Shown one piece after another: positions 16,866 to 25,300 of a stretch of DNA of 33,556 nt (position 1 is its first letter; each line of letters opens with the position of its first letter). The notes under the pieces were generated by a model. It had not been told where the DNA came from. It was given only the letters and a program-made list of their open reading frames with translations, and did not search any database. The DNA comes from 'Osedax' symbiont bacterium Rs2_46_30_T18 (GTDB taxonomy: Bacteria > Pseudomonadota > Gammaproteobacteria > Pseudomonadales > Balneatricaceae), in the NCBI GenBank assembly GCA_002163025.1, contig MABF01000130.1:1-33556 (forward strand), written 5' to 3'. A program made the position numbers and the translations under genes.

Positions 16866-17672
16866 CTAATCCTGGAACATTTTAAACAAGATGGATTTGA
16901 TATTGGTTGTATCAAAGGGCTTGTCTAAAATGGCATTGACCCCTGCTTCCCGTACTTTTTCCAAGTGACTATCTTTCGCTTCAGATGTCACCATTAAAAC
17001 CGGTACATGAGCATGTTCAGCTGAGCTGCGCATATACTGAGTCAACTCAATACCGTTAACTTGGGGCATATTATAATCGGTCACCATCAAATCGACTTCT
17101 GCTGTTTTCAGATAGTCAATTGCGTAACAGCCATCATCGAACTCGGTGATATTATTCAGACCTAAATTGTTTAATACTCGACTGATGGCCTTGCGCGCCA
17201 GTCTACTGTCATCAACCAGCACCACCCGTAGAGTATTAACGTCGTAATTCTCCAGATACAACTCTGACTGGTTGATAAATGCCAGCGTCGACTTTAAAGC
17301 GCGCTGCAGTGTCTCTTGTTGGAATGGTTTAGTTAATATAGCCAATATGCCCGATTGCTTGAATATTTCCAACTGATCGCGGCGCTGCTCACTGGAGATC
17401 AAAATAAATGGCAGGCCGCTAAACTTTTCGTGTTTGCGCAGTTGATGTAATAATTCAATGGCCGTGCCATCTTCATAGTGTAGATTAGAGATAATCAAAT
17501 CAGGGGGATATTTACTGATTCGAGTCAAAGCTTCCAGCTTACCTTTGGCATAGACAATGTCTATAACCCCTTCTTGTTTCAGCTTGTTACTGATAACAGT
17601 TTGTTGCATGGAAGAAGATTCGACCAGCAAAACATTCAGGTCTGACTGACGTAACTGACTTAATAGATTCAT
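16866..17672 (-). CDS. Response regulator with two receiver domains, the first degenerate
   Basis: This 268-residue cytosolic protein is made of two CheY-like receiver domains (about 12-130 and 148-266) and no output domain. The second is complete: acidic pair D154-D155, phosphoacceptor D199 (VTDYNMP), T229/S230 and K251 (DKPF). In the first, the acidic pair is E18-S19 and the phosphoacceptor is replaced by N63 (IISNLHYEDG), although K115 (TKPF) is kept, so it is probably a pseudo-receiver unable to accept phosphate. Such proteins act as phosphate sinks, protein-interaction switches or chemotaxis-type adaptors. No histidine kinase is adjacent. AGG lies eight bases before the ATG. Confidence 0.9.
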   Translation of the reverse strand: MNLLSQLRQSDLNVLLVESSSMQQTVISNKLKQEGVIDIVYAKGKLEALTRISKYPPDLIISNLHYEDGTAIELLHQLRKHEKFSGLPFILISSEQRRDQLEIFKQSGILAILTKPFQQETLQRALKSTLAFINQSELYLENYDVNTLRVVLVDDSRLARKAISRVLNNLGLNNITEFDDGCYAIDYLKTAEVDLMVTDYNMPQVNGIELTQYMRSSAEHAHVPVLMVTSEAKDSHLEKVREAGVNAILDKPFDTTNIKSILFKMFQD

Positions 17673-18024
17673 ACTTTGCCTAACTATAAGGTTATAGATT
17701 TAAACTCTATTTATTATAGACACTTTTATAGTAAGCACCCTATGACACTCCTTTGTCGATGATCGGAAATACTGACTACAATGCCGGAGATCGACAGTAG
17801 CTATCTAGAGGTATAAAGCTGTTACCGGTTATTTTTTTAATTAGCAACAGCCGAATTTTACTGAACACCCCGCATTATGCCATATTCAAATGCTATAACA
17901 GCATTTTATTATCGGTTCTATGACTTCAATCAGATAAAACCCGTAAAATCACTTTATAAATTGTACCTTAACAGCGCAAAGTGTAAATTAGCCACTTTTT
18001 GATTCAGCTAGGGACTCCGAAAAG
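17673..18024. other. Divergent intergenic region with a small hairpin
   Basis: The 352 bases between the receiver protein and the membrane-anchored protein must hold promoters for both. The only structure I see is AAATGCT (17888-17894) pairing with AGCATTT (17900-17906) around ATAAC, followed by TATTAT. It could be an operator or a weak terminator. No coding frame is convincing. Confidence 0.5.
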
Positions 18025-18513
18025 ATGTCAAAATCGTCGACTAATCTACTACTTAAATTACTATCAACACTTTTATTAATCGCACTACTGGGGGCTATTT
18101 GGTGGTTCGCCAAAGCGCAAACCACCCCAACTGCCACTGTTGCTATAGGTGACACTAGCCAGTCTCTACCTACTATCGAGTGTGATTTTAAGCAGCAATT
18201 ATGCAGTTCAGCCAACAGTAGTAGCCAAGTTGATCTTAGTATTGATAGCCAACAGATAAAATCTTTTGTACCGCTGCCTTTCAAACTAGAATTTACCGGG
18301 CTCAATCCTGACACTGTCAGTATAGATTTCCAGGGCATCGAAATGTTTATGGGAGCCAACCTTTTGCAACTAAACAAACAAACTGATGGCAGTTTTACCG
18401 GCACTATCACCCTCGCCGGACACGCGGGTCATCACATGACCTGGAGAGCTGTAGTAAAAATGACTAAAGCCGACAATATTCAGGAAGCTCATTTTGTATT
18501 CAAACTGATGTAA
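18025..18513 (+). CDS. Membrane-anchored protein, possibly FixH/YtkA-like
   Basis: This 162-residue protein has one N-terminal transmembrane helix (LLLKLLSTLLLIALLGAIWW) and a periplasmic beta-rich domain. The domain opens with a Cys pair (ECDFKQQLC, possibly a disulfide) and contains FVPLPFKLEFTGL, GIEMFMGANLLQL and TLAGHAGHHMTWRAVVKM. The order 'MGxN ... DGSFTGTITLAGH ... MTW' recalls YtkA/FixH-type domains linked to copper handling and cytochrome oxidase assembly, and the Met/His cluster could bind copper. This is a resemblance, not an assignment. GGGA precedes the ATG. It lies 168 bases upstream of sdaA, with no functional link evident. Confidence 0.7.
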   Translation: MSKSSTNLLLKLLSTLLLIALLGAIWWFAKAQTTPTATVAIGDTSQSLPTIECDFKQQLCSSANSSSQVDLSIDSQQIKSFVPLPFKLEFTGLNPDTVSIDFQGIEMFMGANLLQLNKQTDGSFTGTITLAGHAGHHMTWRAVVKMTKADNIQEAHFVFKLM

Positions 18514-18681
18514 TACGCTCCACACCCTGCGGTGGCGATGCTGCAGGGCCTCTCTTGTAAATATACAGTTCCATTTCAATTCGCTTAGCCAATGCCTTTT
18601 GCGACATTCGTAGTCGTTGTTGGGAACGCAGCCTTTTGCAATCTATGTGATCATAAGCAGCTACACAACACGGTTACTCTT

Positions 18682-20067
18682 ATGAACATTTCTATCTTTG
18701 ATTTATTTAAAATTGGCATTGGTCCATCCAGTTCGCACACTGTCGGCCCGATGCTCGCCGCTAAGCAGTTTGTCGACGATTTATATGGGCGCAATGAACT
18801 TGATAAAGTTGCCAATATACGCATTGAATTATTTGGTTCACTCGGAGCGACTGGCGAGGGACACGGCACTGGGCCTGCGGTCATTTTAGGACTGGAGGGC
18901 AATCACCCCGCGGACATAGACCCAAATTACATGCCCCTGAGATTAAAGCAGATTGAGCAGAGCGGGCAATTAAATGTCGCTGCAAAATCTAGCATTGAAT
19001 TTCAGTCCGAGTCTGACTTGTACTATATACACCAGGCACTGCCCCAGCACCCAAACGCAATGCGTCTGACTGCTAAAGACCCGCAGGGAATCATTCTCTA
19101 TAGCCGCGAGTATTTCTCCATTGGCGGCGGTTTTATTCTGGACCAGGATCAGATCAAGACCTTAGACGCCGCCGACGTTACAGTTTCACAGACGACTCTC
19201 CCCTACCCCTTTAACACTATGGACCAATTGCTGGCCCTATGTCGCCAGCACCAGATGTCGATCAGCCAAATCATGATGGCCAATGAGACTTGTCATCGCA
19301 GTGAAAAAGAAATACGTGCGGGCTTGCTAAATATTTGGCAGGCAATGCAGGCATGTGTTGAACGTGGCTGTCAGCAAGAGGGGGTTTTGCCTGGAGGCCT
19401 GAATGTTAAAAGACGCGCCCCGGCACTGTATAAAAAGCTAACCGCAAGACCGGAGGCGGCACTTCGCGACCCTCTTGCCGCCATTGACTGGGTTAACTTG
19501 TATGCACTGGCAGTTAATGAAGAAAATGCCGCCGGGGCCAGAGTAGTTACCGCCCCCACCAATGGAGCCGCGGGAATAATACCAGCGGTACTGCATTACT
19601 ATGTGCGCTTTTATTACTCAGGCAGTGAATCCGGGGTGGTTAAATTTTTACTTACCGCCGCCGCTATCGGCATGTTGTGCAAGCACAATGCTTCTATCTC
19701 CGGCGCTGAAGTAGGCTGTCAGGGTGAAGTTGGCTCCGCTTGTGCCATGGCTGCCGCAGGTTTAGCAGCGGTTTCCGGAGGAACACCTGAACAAGTGGAA
19801 AATGCCGCAGAAATAGCCATGGAGCATAACCTGGGCCTTACTTGTGACCCAATAGCCGGGCTAGTGCAAATTCCCTGCATTGAACGCAACGCTATTGCAT
19901 CAGTTAAGGCCATCAATGCCTCGCGGATGGCACTCAATGAAGATGGTGAGCATTTTGTGTCACTCGATAAAGTCATAAAGACCATGCGTGATACCGGTGC
20001 CGACATGCAGAGTAAATACAAAGAAACCTCGACCGGTGGACTGGCAGTCAATGTGATTGAATGCTAG
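18682..20067 (+). CDS. sdaA: L-serine ammonia-lyase (iron-sulfur type, single chain)
   Basis: The enzyme deaminates L-serine to pyruvate and ammonia using an oxygen-sensitive [4Fe-4S] cluster. The ATG at 18682 gives 461 residues beginning [24 protein letters not shown], the canonical start of SdaA/SdaB; the frame continues upstream to 18592 without family similarity. The beta domain (1-~150) precedes the alpha domain. Cluster-binding cysteines are in [28 protein letters not shown] and QIPCIERNA. The [21 protein letters not shown] core is intact. The ribosome site is weak. It is followed by a hairpin and then by the gene for ETF-QO on the same strand. Confidence 0.96.
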   Translation: MNISIFDLFKIGIGPSSSHTVGPMLAAKQFVDDLYGRNELDKVANIRIELFGSLGATGEGHGTGPAVILGLEGNHPADIDPNYMPLRLKQIEQSGQLNVAAKSSIEFQSESDLYYIHQALPQHPNAMRLTAKDPQGIILYSREYFSIGGGFILDQDQIKTLDAADVTVSQTTLPYPFNTMDQLLALCRQHQMSISQIMMANETCHRSEKEIRAGLLNIWQAMQACVERGCQQEGVLPGGLNVKRRAPALYKKLTARPEAALRDPLAAIDWVNLYALAVNEENAAGARVVTAPTNGAAGIIPAVLHYYVRFYYSGSESGVVKFLLTAAAIGMLCKHNASISGAEVGCQGEVGSACAMAAAGLAAVSGGTPEQVENAAEIAMEHNLGLTCDPIAGLVQIPCIERNAIASVKAINASRMALNEDGEHFVSLDKVIKTMRDTGADMQSKYKETSTGGLAVNVIEC

Positions 20068-20094
20068 TTGCCAGAAGTTAACGTGCACTTTTAA

Positions 20095-20118
20095 TACTTT
20101 AGTGCTAACGCTAAAGTA
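20095..20118. repeat. Hairpin after sdaA
   Basis: TACTTTAGTG (20095-20104) pairs with CGCTAAAGTA (20109-20118), ten pairs including one G-U, around CTAA. It lies 27 bases after the sdaA stop without a T-run. It may be the 3' end structure of the sdaA message or, as DNA, an operator upstream of the ETF-QO gene. Confidence 0.5.
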
Positions 20119-20276
20119 CACTGATTACACAGCATGTTGCGGACATAATAGGAAAATCTGCCTCGTTTAGGCATGAAACATATTCAACGCTTAAAATATA
20201 TTCTGGGTAGTATGATTCTATGATAATCTCTACCCAATAAAATCACATATAAAAAAGATAATAATTAGAGGTATAC

Positions 20277-21920
20277 ATGACAGAACGTGAATCGATGGAA
20301 TTTGATGTTGTCATCGTTGGCGCGGGCCCCGCTGGACTTTCAACGGCTTGCAAGCTGATGCAGCAAGCTAACGAGCACGGACGTGAACTAACCGTCTGTG
20401 TAGTCGAAAAAGGTTCAGAAGTAGGCGCACATATACTATCGGGTGCAGTAGTCGAGCCCAGAGCACTTGACGAGCTATTCCCGAAGTGGCGCGAGCAGGG
20501 AGCACCATTGACCACTGCGGTCACCGAAGACCAGATCTACTTGCTGCAAAATGCTGAGAAGGCTATAAAAGTTCCTAACTTTTTTGTGCCTAAGCCCATG
20601 CACAACGAAGGTAATTACATCGCCAGTGTCGGCAATCTGTGTCGCTGGTTGGCCGAACAAGCCGAACAACTGGGTGTTGAAGTATTCCCCGGATTTCCCG
20701 CATCCCATATCATCTACTCCGACTCAGGTGCGGTTGCAGGTATTGGTACTGGCGATATGGGTCTGGATGAAAACGGTGAGCAAAAAGATGGCTACATGCC
20801 CGGCATGGATTTACTGGCCAAATACACCGTATTCACCGAGGGCTCTCGCGGTCACTTAGGCAAAGAGCTATTGAAAAAATATAAGCTGGATGCCGACTGT
20901 GACGTCCAGCATTATGGCATAGGCATAAAAGAGCTCTGGGACATTGAACCTGGAAAACACCAACCGGGATTAGTAGTACACGGTGCCGGCTGGCCACTGG
21001 GCAAAGCCAGCGGCGGATTTTTTCTCTATCACCTGGAAAACAACCAGGCTGTAGTAGGTTTAATCACCGATTTGAGTTATTCCAACCCGCATCTGAGCCC
21101 CTTTGATGAATTCCAACGCTTAAAGCACCATCCATTGATGGCGCAGTATTTAAGCGGGGGTAAGCGTGTCTCCTACGGCGCGCGGGCACTGACTAAAGGT
21201 GGCCTGAATTCACTGCCTAAAATGACCATGCCAGGCGCCCTGCTGCTCGGCTGTGATGCGGGAACCTTGAATTTCTCCAAGATCAAAGGCACGCATACCG
21301 CTATGAAGTCTGGGATGCTGGCCGCACAGACGCTATTTGCCGCATTTGTCAAAGATGACCAGGGTGGCAATGACCTGACAGATTTCGCCACCACGTTTAA
21401 AGACTCCTGGATTTATGATGAATTGCATAAAAGCCGAAATTTTGGTCCCGCCCTGCACAAATACGGCACTATCATTGGTGGCGGCTTTAACTTTATCGAC
21501 CAGAATATTTTCCCGATCCCGTTTACCTTGCACGATAACAAGCCAGATTATGCACAGCTAAAGCTCGCCAGTGCATGCCCTGTGATTGACTACCCTAAGC
21601 CGGATGGCGTATTGAGCTTTGATAAACCTTCATCGGTATTTTTATCTAATACCAATCACGAAGAAAATCAGCCCTGTCACCTGAAACTGACTGACATCAG
21701 CATTCCTATGGGTGACAACTTAGCAAAATATGCCGAGCCCGCGCAGCGCTACTGCCCTGCCGGTGTCTACGAAATAGTTGAGCAAGAGGGCCAGAAAATA
21801 TTCCAGATTAACTCGCAAAACTGTGTTCACTGTAAAACCTGCGACATTAAAGATCCGGCGCAAAATATCACTTGGGTGACTCCTGAGGGCGGCGGCGGAC
21901 CCAACTATCCGAATATGTAG
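20277..21920 (+). CDS. Electron transfer flavoprotein-ubiquinone oxidoreductase
   Basis: This 547-residue membrane-associated flavoprotein passes electrons from ETF, reduced by acyl-CoA and amino-acid dehydrogenases, to ubiquinone. The FAD-binding Rossmann motif VVIVGAGPAGLSTACKL is at the N-terminus. The ETF-QO signature regions SGAVVEPRALDELFP and GCDAGTLNFSKIKGTHTAMKSG are present. The C-terminal [4Fe-4S] ligands are C493, C516, C519 and C522 (CVHCKTCDIKDP), and the protein ends in the characteristic TPEGGGGPNYPNM. AGAGG lies six bases before the ATG. No etfAB genes are adjacent in this window. A strong terminator follows directly. Confidence 0.97.
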   Translation: MTERESMEFDVVIVGAGPAGLSTACKLMQQANEHGRELTVCVVEKGSEVGAHILSGAVVEPRALDELFPKWREQGAPLTTAVTEDQIYLLQNAEKAIKVPNFFVPKPMHNEGNYIASVGNLCRWLAEQAEQLGVEVFPGFPASHIIYSDSGAVAGIGTGDMGLDENGEQKDGYMPGMDLLAKYTVFTEGSRGHLGKELLKKYKLDADCDVQHYGIGIKELWDIEPGKHQPGLVVHGAGWPLGKASGGFFLYHLENNQAVVGLITDLSYSNPHLSPFDEFQRLKHHPLMAQYLSGGKRVSYGARALTKGGLNSLPKMTMPGALLLGCDAGTLNFSKIKGTHTAMKSGMLAAQTLFAAFVKDDQGGNDLTDFATTFKDSWIYDELHKSRNFGPALHKYGTIIGGGFNFIDQNIFPIPFTLHDNKPDYAQLKLASACPVIDYPKPDGVLSFDKPSSVFLSNTNHEENQPCHLKLTDISIPMGDNLAKYAEPAQRYCPAGVYEIVEQEGQKIFQINSQNCVHCKTCDIKDPAQNITWVTPEGGGGPNYPNM

Positions 21921-21930
21921 AACGACTTTA

Positions 21931-21957
21931 AAGGCCAGCATTGCTGGCCTTTTTTAT
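21931..21957 (+). terminator. Rho-independent terminator after ETF-QO
   Basis: AAGGCCAGC (21931-21939) and GCTGGCCTT (21943-21951) form a perfect 9-bp stem with a 3-base loop, running into six Ts. It lies 10 bases after the stop codon. Confidence 0.93.
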
Positions 21958-22284
21958 GTCTCACAGGAAGTTCTGATCACTGTTTGTTTGACCTTTGGAA
22001 CATTAATTATATAAGCCTCTTACCGATGTCGCGTAACAGAGCTTTCCTGTATCTTGCTGATAATATTTTTAACATCAATAAGTGACTAAAAAGCTGGAGC
22101 TACCTCAGAGCAACAATCCAATATACCCTGCTCTTTGAGTGACAACTAACAGCAGTGTAAGGTGCAATTTCTGTTACATAAAGTGAGCAAGTCACAAATA
22201 TTGTGACAGGCGTACGCGCCAGATATCACATCCACGTCCCTGCAGCTGCTGTTACACAAGACAGGTCAGTTTGCCGGCCTTTTA
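21958..22284. other. Convergent intergenic region with a 17-bp palindrome
   Basis: The 327 bases after the ETF-QO terminator hold no convincing gene. GTCACAAATATTGTGAC (22191-22207) is a perfect 7-bp inverted repeat with a 3-base centre, resembling an operator. CTGTTACA occurs twice (about 22171 and 22249). No promoter pointing to a gene is evident, since both neighbours end here. Confidence 0.5.
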
Positions 22285-22977
22285 TTAATCCCAACCTAAG
22301 TCCAGGGCTTTGAGCATAAACTCCATTAACGGCGCCAACGCTTGGAAGGCTTCACTCACACGCTCGGGGAAATCATCGGCGCACACCTCAGCTTGAGTGC
22401 AACTAGTGAAGGCGAACAGCGATTTACGTTTGAGGTCATCAATACAAGGGTGATCGCTCGGGTAACCTCGCGGAGCGCTCTTCAACATTTGAGTGTCGCC
22501 CAATGTGCCAAACACATCGCCAAAAGCTGGAAGCTTCTGGATCGCTCGCCAGCGCTCTGGATCTTCGATAATGGCATCGCGAACCTTGTTCAGTACCGGA
22601 GTCGGCGGCGACCAAATCCCACCACCAAAGAATATCTCGCCCGGCGCTATGTGCACGTAGAAGCCAGGTGCGTGAGCGTCCTTGCCGGCGCGGTGGCGGA
22701 AATTACAACCTATATTAGTCTTGTAGGGAGTTTTGTCGGCTCCAAAACGGACGTCGCGGTAGATGCGAAACAGCGAGCCGCCATTGAGTCGGGGGTCGGC
22801 AACGAAGGCGGGGGCGTTTTCAGCTAACCAAGGCGCCATGGTTTCGATAAAGCCGATCATCGGCTGCTGTACGGCTTCACGAAAGCGCGGCTTGTGCTCA
22901 GTGAACCAGTCTTTGTTATTGTTCTCGCGCAGCTCGCACAAGAAGCGGAAAAGCTCGGGGGTAAGCGTGTTGGACAT
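22285..22977 (-). CDS. DUF2461 (TIGR02453) family protein
   Basis: This 230-residue cytosolic protein of unknown function matches the DUF2461/TIGR02453 family along its length. It has the start LTPELFRFLCELRENNNKDWFTEHKPRF, the core LFRIYRDVRFGADKTPYKTNIG, then GFYVHIAPGEIFFGGGIW and the end RVSEAFQALAPLMEFMLKAL. GGAG lies eight bases before the ATG. It stands alone between two gaps of about 300 bases. No biochemical role is established for the family that I can name with confidence. Confidence 0.9.
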   Translation of the reverse strand: MSNTLTPELFRFLCELRENNNKDWFTEHKPRFREAVQQPMIGFIETMAPWLAENAPAFVADPRLNGGSLFRIYRDVRFGADKTPYKTNIGCNFRHRAGKDAHAPGFYVHIAPGEIFFGGGIWSPPTPVLNKVRDAIIEDPERWRAIQKLPAFGDVFGTLGDTQMLKSAPRGYPSDHPCIDDLKRKSLFAFTSCTQAEVCADDFPERVSEAFQALAPLMEFMLKALDLGWD

Positions 22978-23284
22978 TTTGATAACTCCGATAAGCGACG
23001 ACTTGATTCCAATTATTTATAGCATCTAAACAAAACGTTTGATCCGCCTGTGTTCTATAAACCTCTGTAGTGACACTTCAACAAGCACTCTGTTTCGCTA
23101 TTTTTGTTACTGATTGATTTTTCCACGATTTAGTTTCCATTCAAAGGCTACATTTTGTACCTGCCAGTCTCAACACTGCAGAGGCATATGCCAACAGTGA
23201 TGTACTGACAGGGCAGTTATTGCTCACCAAAATCGGCTCTTTTATTGAACTATGGCGCTCTTACTAAGGAATTAAAGATAGCGA
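22978..23284. other. Intergenic region with a nested inverted repeat
   Basis: The 307 bases lie between the DUF2461 gene and the end of the RidA-like gene, both on the minus strand, so the DUF2461 promoter is expected here. GGCATATGCC (23183-23192) is nested inside CACTG (23174-23178) and CAGTG (23195-23199). It could be the 3' structure of the RidA message or an operator. No coding frame is convincing. Confidence 0.45.
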
Positions 23285-23680
23285 TCAGTCGGCGGCGCAA
23301 GCCTCAATTTCAAACATCAGCCCTGGAATGGCGAGCTGGGTGACACCGAGCAGAGTCATCGGCGGCGCAGCGGCAACTGGCCCGAACCGGGAGCCAAACA
23401 GGTCGAAGTGCTGCATGGCTTCGTTCACATCTGTGGTGTAAATACTGAGCTTTGTGATGTTCACGAGCCCCATACCAGCGGCGTTAAGAACAGCCTCCAG
23501 GTTGTCCAGTGCCAGTGCTATTTGTTTGCGCATGTCTTCGAGGTGTTGCGGGTTGCCCTGGGCATCGACAGCTGTCTGACCCGCACAGTTTAGTTGTCGT
23601 GTACTTTGTTCAATGATTTCAGCTTGGTTATAACCGAGTTTTAGGGACCATGGCCACGGATTGATTGGGGTTCTCTTCAT
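23285..23680 (-). CDS. RidA-like (YjgF/YER057c/UK114) protein lacking the catalytic Arg
   Basis: This 131-residue member of the RidA superfamily starts at the ATG at 23680, which has GGAG nine bases upstream; longer in-frame starts run into the upstream regulator gene and lack support. RidA proper hydrolyses reactive enamines and imines from PLP enzymes using an Arg (E. coli Arg105). Here the equivalent position in APPMTLLG is M108, so deaminase activity is not expected. Family features kept are NCAGQTAVDAQG, ALDNLEAVLNAAGMGLVNITKLSIYTTD and the FEIEACA end. It is 151 bases downstream of a WYL-family regulator on the same strand, with palindromes in the gap, suggesting regulation by it. Confidence 0.88.
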   Translation of the reverse strand: MKRTPINPWPWSLKLGYNQAEIIEQSTRQLNCAGQTAVDAQGNPQHLEDMRKQIALALDNLEAVLNAAGMGLVNITKLSIYTTDVNEAMQHFDLFGSRFGPVAAAPPMTLLGVTQLAIPGLMFEIEACAAD

Positions 23681-23729
23681 AGTGTTTATCTCCAGTTGAT
23701 TAGTCATTTTCGAGCATTCGCTGCGAAAA

Positions 23730-23751
23730 ATATTAGGCGGTGAATTCACCG
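23730..23751 (-). promoter_or_regulatory. Candidate -10 and adjoining 14-bp palindrome upstream of the RidA-like gene
   Basis: CGGTGAATTCACCG (23738-23751) is a perfect palindrome. Two bases downstream on the minus strand lies TAATAT (23735-23730), a reasonable -10, about 50 bases before the ATG. The palindrome would occupy the promoter spacer. The -35 is poor (TTGGTT at a 19-base spacing). Confidence 0.45.
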
Positions 23752-23762
23752 TGGAACCAACT

Positions 23763-23791
23763 GTGACATAGGCTACTGACAACCCTATGTC
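23763..23791. promoter_or_regulatory. 9-bp inverted repeat, candidate operator of the WYL regulator
   Basis: TGACATAGG (23763-23771) and CCTATGTCA (23783-23791) form a perfect inverted repeat with an 11-base centre, so the arm centres are 20 bases (about two helical turns) apart. It lies between the regulator stop and the RidA-like gene, just upstream of the proposed promoter. Confidence 0.5.
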
Positions 23792-23831
23792 AGGAGGGTA
23801 AAAATTATTTTCTATAATATTTGAGCTATCA

Positions 23832-24830
23832 TCATAAAGCATTATTCCAGTGAACTGACAGCTCCTGGGTCAAGCGCTTCATCTCACTGTGTAGTCCGTC
23901 TCCCTTTAGCACACGAACGCCCCCTGAAAACTGTAAAAGCCAACGTGCCATGTAATGCGGAACAGCGGTCATAAAAGTCATTTTCACTCCCTCTGTTGTG
24001 TGTTCTTCACTGACAAATCCGAACGTATAACGCTGCTCACCAACAAACCTTGCCGCTTGTGATCGAAACAACAATTCTACTTCCAGTAATTCATTCTGGC
24101 TTTGCTTTTTCCCAAGGTACTGTTTAAGCGTCGCGCGGCTGTGACGGAGAAATTGTTGAGACTGGGGCTGAAATTTCAGAATGCGATCCAGTCGAAAATC
24201 GCGATAACCTTCGCGTAAACGACACCAGGCAATTAAATGCCAGTGCAAGCTGTAGTAAAATAGACCTATAGGCTCAATCTGGCGAGACGTCGCTTGCTCA
24301 GATGTTGGGCCGCAGTAATCGACTTCCACCACTTGCCTGCGTACAAGTGCGCTGCGACATTCACCCAACCACAGATCACTGGACAAAATTTCAGAACCTA
24401 TACCGCTCTTATCACTTTCACCGTCCATCGCAAAGGCCTGGCCCTCATACAATACTTCAATGTCTGCATCGAGCGAGTTCAGATAGTCTTTACCCGCTAC
24501 GTCTAAAACAGCCCTAACCTTGTTTAGCAGATGCTTGTAGTCCTGTAACGAGGCAGGGTCAAGACTGGATACCAGCAGTTTCTCACCAATCAACAATGAT
24601 GCAGCTTCATCGAGTGTAAAACTGACCGGCGGCAGATGGTAACCTTTCTCCAAAAAGTACCCTACACCCACTTGCGATCCAATAGGTACGCCTGCGTTTT
24701 CAAGGGTGCGGATATCGCGATATATAGTTCGCTCTGAAACAGAAAAATGCTCCGATAAAAAAGCAGCTGTTACTACTGAGCGCGTTTGCAGTAGCAACAA
24801 TATTGACGTCACTCTGTCGAATCGATTCAT
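23832..24830 (-). CDS. HTH-WYL (YafY/DeoR-type) transcriptional regulator
   Basis: This 332-residue protein has an N-terminal winged helix-turn-helix (about 7-60: LLLLQTRSVVTAAFLSEHFSVSERTIYRDIRTLENAGVPI split across helices, then GVGYFLEKGYHLPP wing) and a WYL domain at about 155-225. The naming motif reads WHL instead of WYL (FYYSLHWHLIAWCR), followed by FRLDRILKF. WYL proteins sense ligands, often nucleotides or nucleic acids, and control nearby genes. The ATG at 24830 (MNRFDRVTSI) is chosen; the frame extends 15 codons upstream with no family likeness. The next gene on this strand is the RidA-like gene, its likely target. Confidence 0.93.
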   Translation of the reverse strand: MNRFDRVTSILLLLQTRSVVTAAFLSEHFSVSERTIYRDIRTLENAGVPIGSQVGVGYFLEKGYHLPPVSFTLDEAASLLIGEKLLVSSLDPASLQDYKHLLNKVRAVLDVAGKDYLNSLDADIEVLYEGQAFAMDGESDKSGIGSEILSSDLWLGECRSALVRRQVVEVDYCGPTSEQATSRQIEPIGLFYYSLHWHLIAWCRLREGYRDFRLDRILKFQPQSQQFLRHSRATLKQYLGKKQSQNELLEVELLFRSQAARFVGEQRYTFGFVSEEHTTEGVKMTFMTAVPHYMARWLLQFSGGVRVLKGDGLHSEMKRLTQELSVHWNNAL

Positions 24831-25300
24831 TACTTTGAAATCTCCAAATCTGTTGCTTGCGCAAGCCCAACGCATTTATCCAAGCAGCGGTGAGTTAGCT
24901 GAGGCTCTGTGTAGATCGACGGCCAACACAACATAGTGCAACACATGTTTGATCATCTGCGGGTGACAGCCAAGATTAGATTGGCCCTATTAAAAGCTTT
25001 TTTGATAACAACTGGTCTGGCTCAGCACAACACGTCAGAAGTAGTACCTACAGATTGTTGCCACAGCAGAGACAGGATATCCAAAAATAGTTACTCTGGG
25101 GCTCCGGTTGATACATTTGGACTGACTAATACTAACATTTTCAATGCCCTCACGCTGTTCTGTGGTCTTGCTATTTTCGTGCTAGGCTCTAATCTAGTTA
25201 GGATAAATACTTATTATAAATCATAGACTCACAGTTTGTGATAGAGGAAGTTGGAAAATTTTCTTACACAGCTAATATCGGCGTTTACCCGGAGCAAAAC
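24831..25300. other. Intergenic region with an unassigned open frame
   Basis: The 470 bases between the divergent WYL regulator and the HAD phosphatase should hold both promoters. A 96-codon plus-strand frame at 24936-25226 ends in a hydrophobic stretch (FNALTLFCGLAIFVLGSNLV), but it has no ribosome site and no recognisable family. I treat it as non-coding or a remnant. No repeat or RNA motif was recognised. Confidence 0.4.

Noticed and set aside
22342-22827. 161-codon plus-strand frame
   Set aside because: It is antisense to the well-supported DUF2461 gene and has no family likeness.
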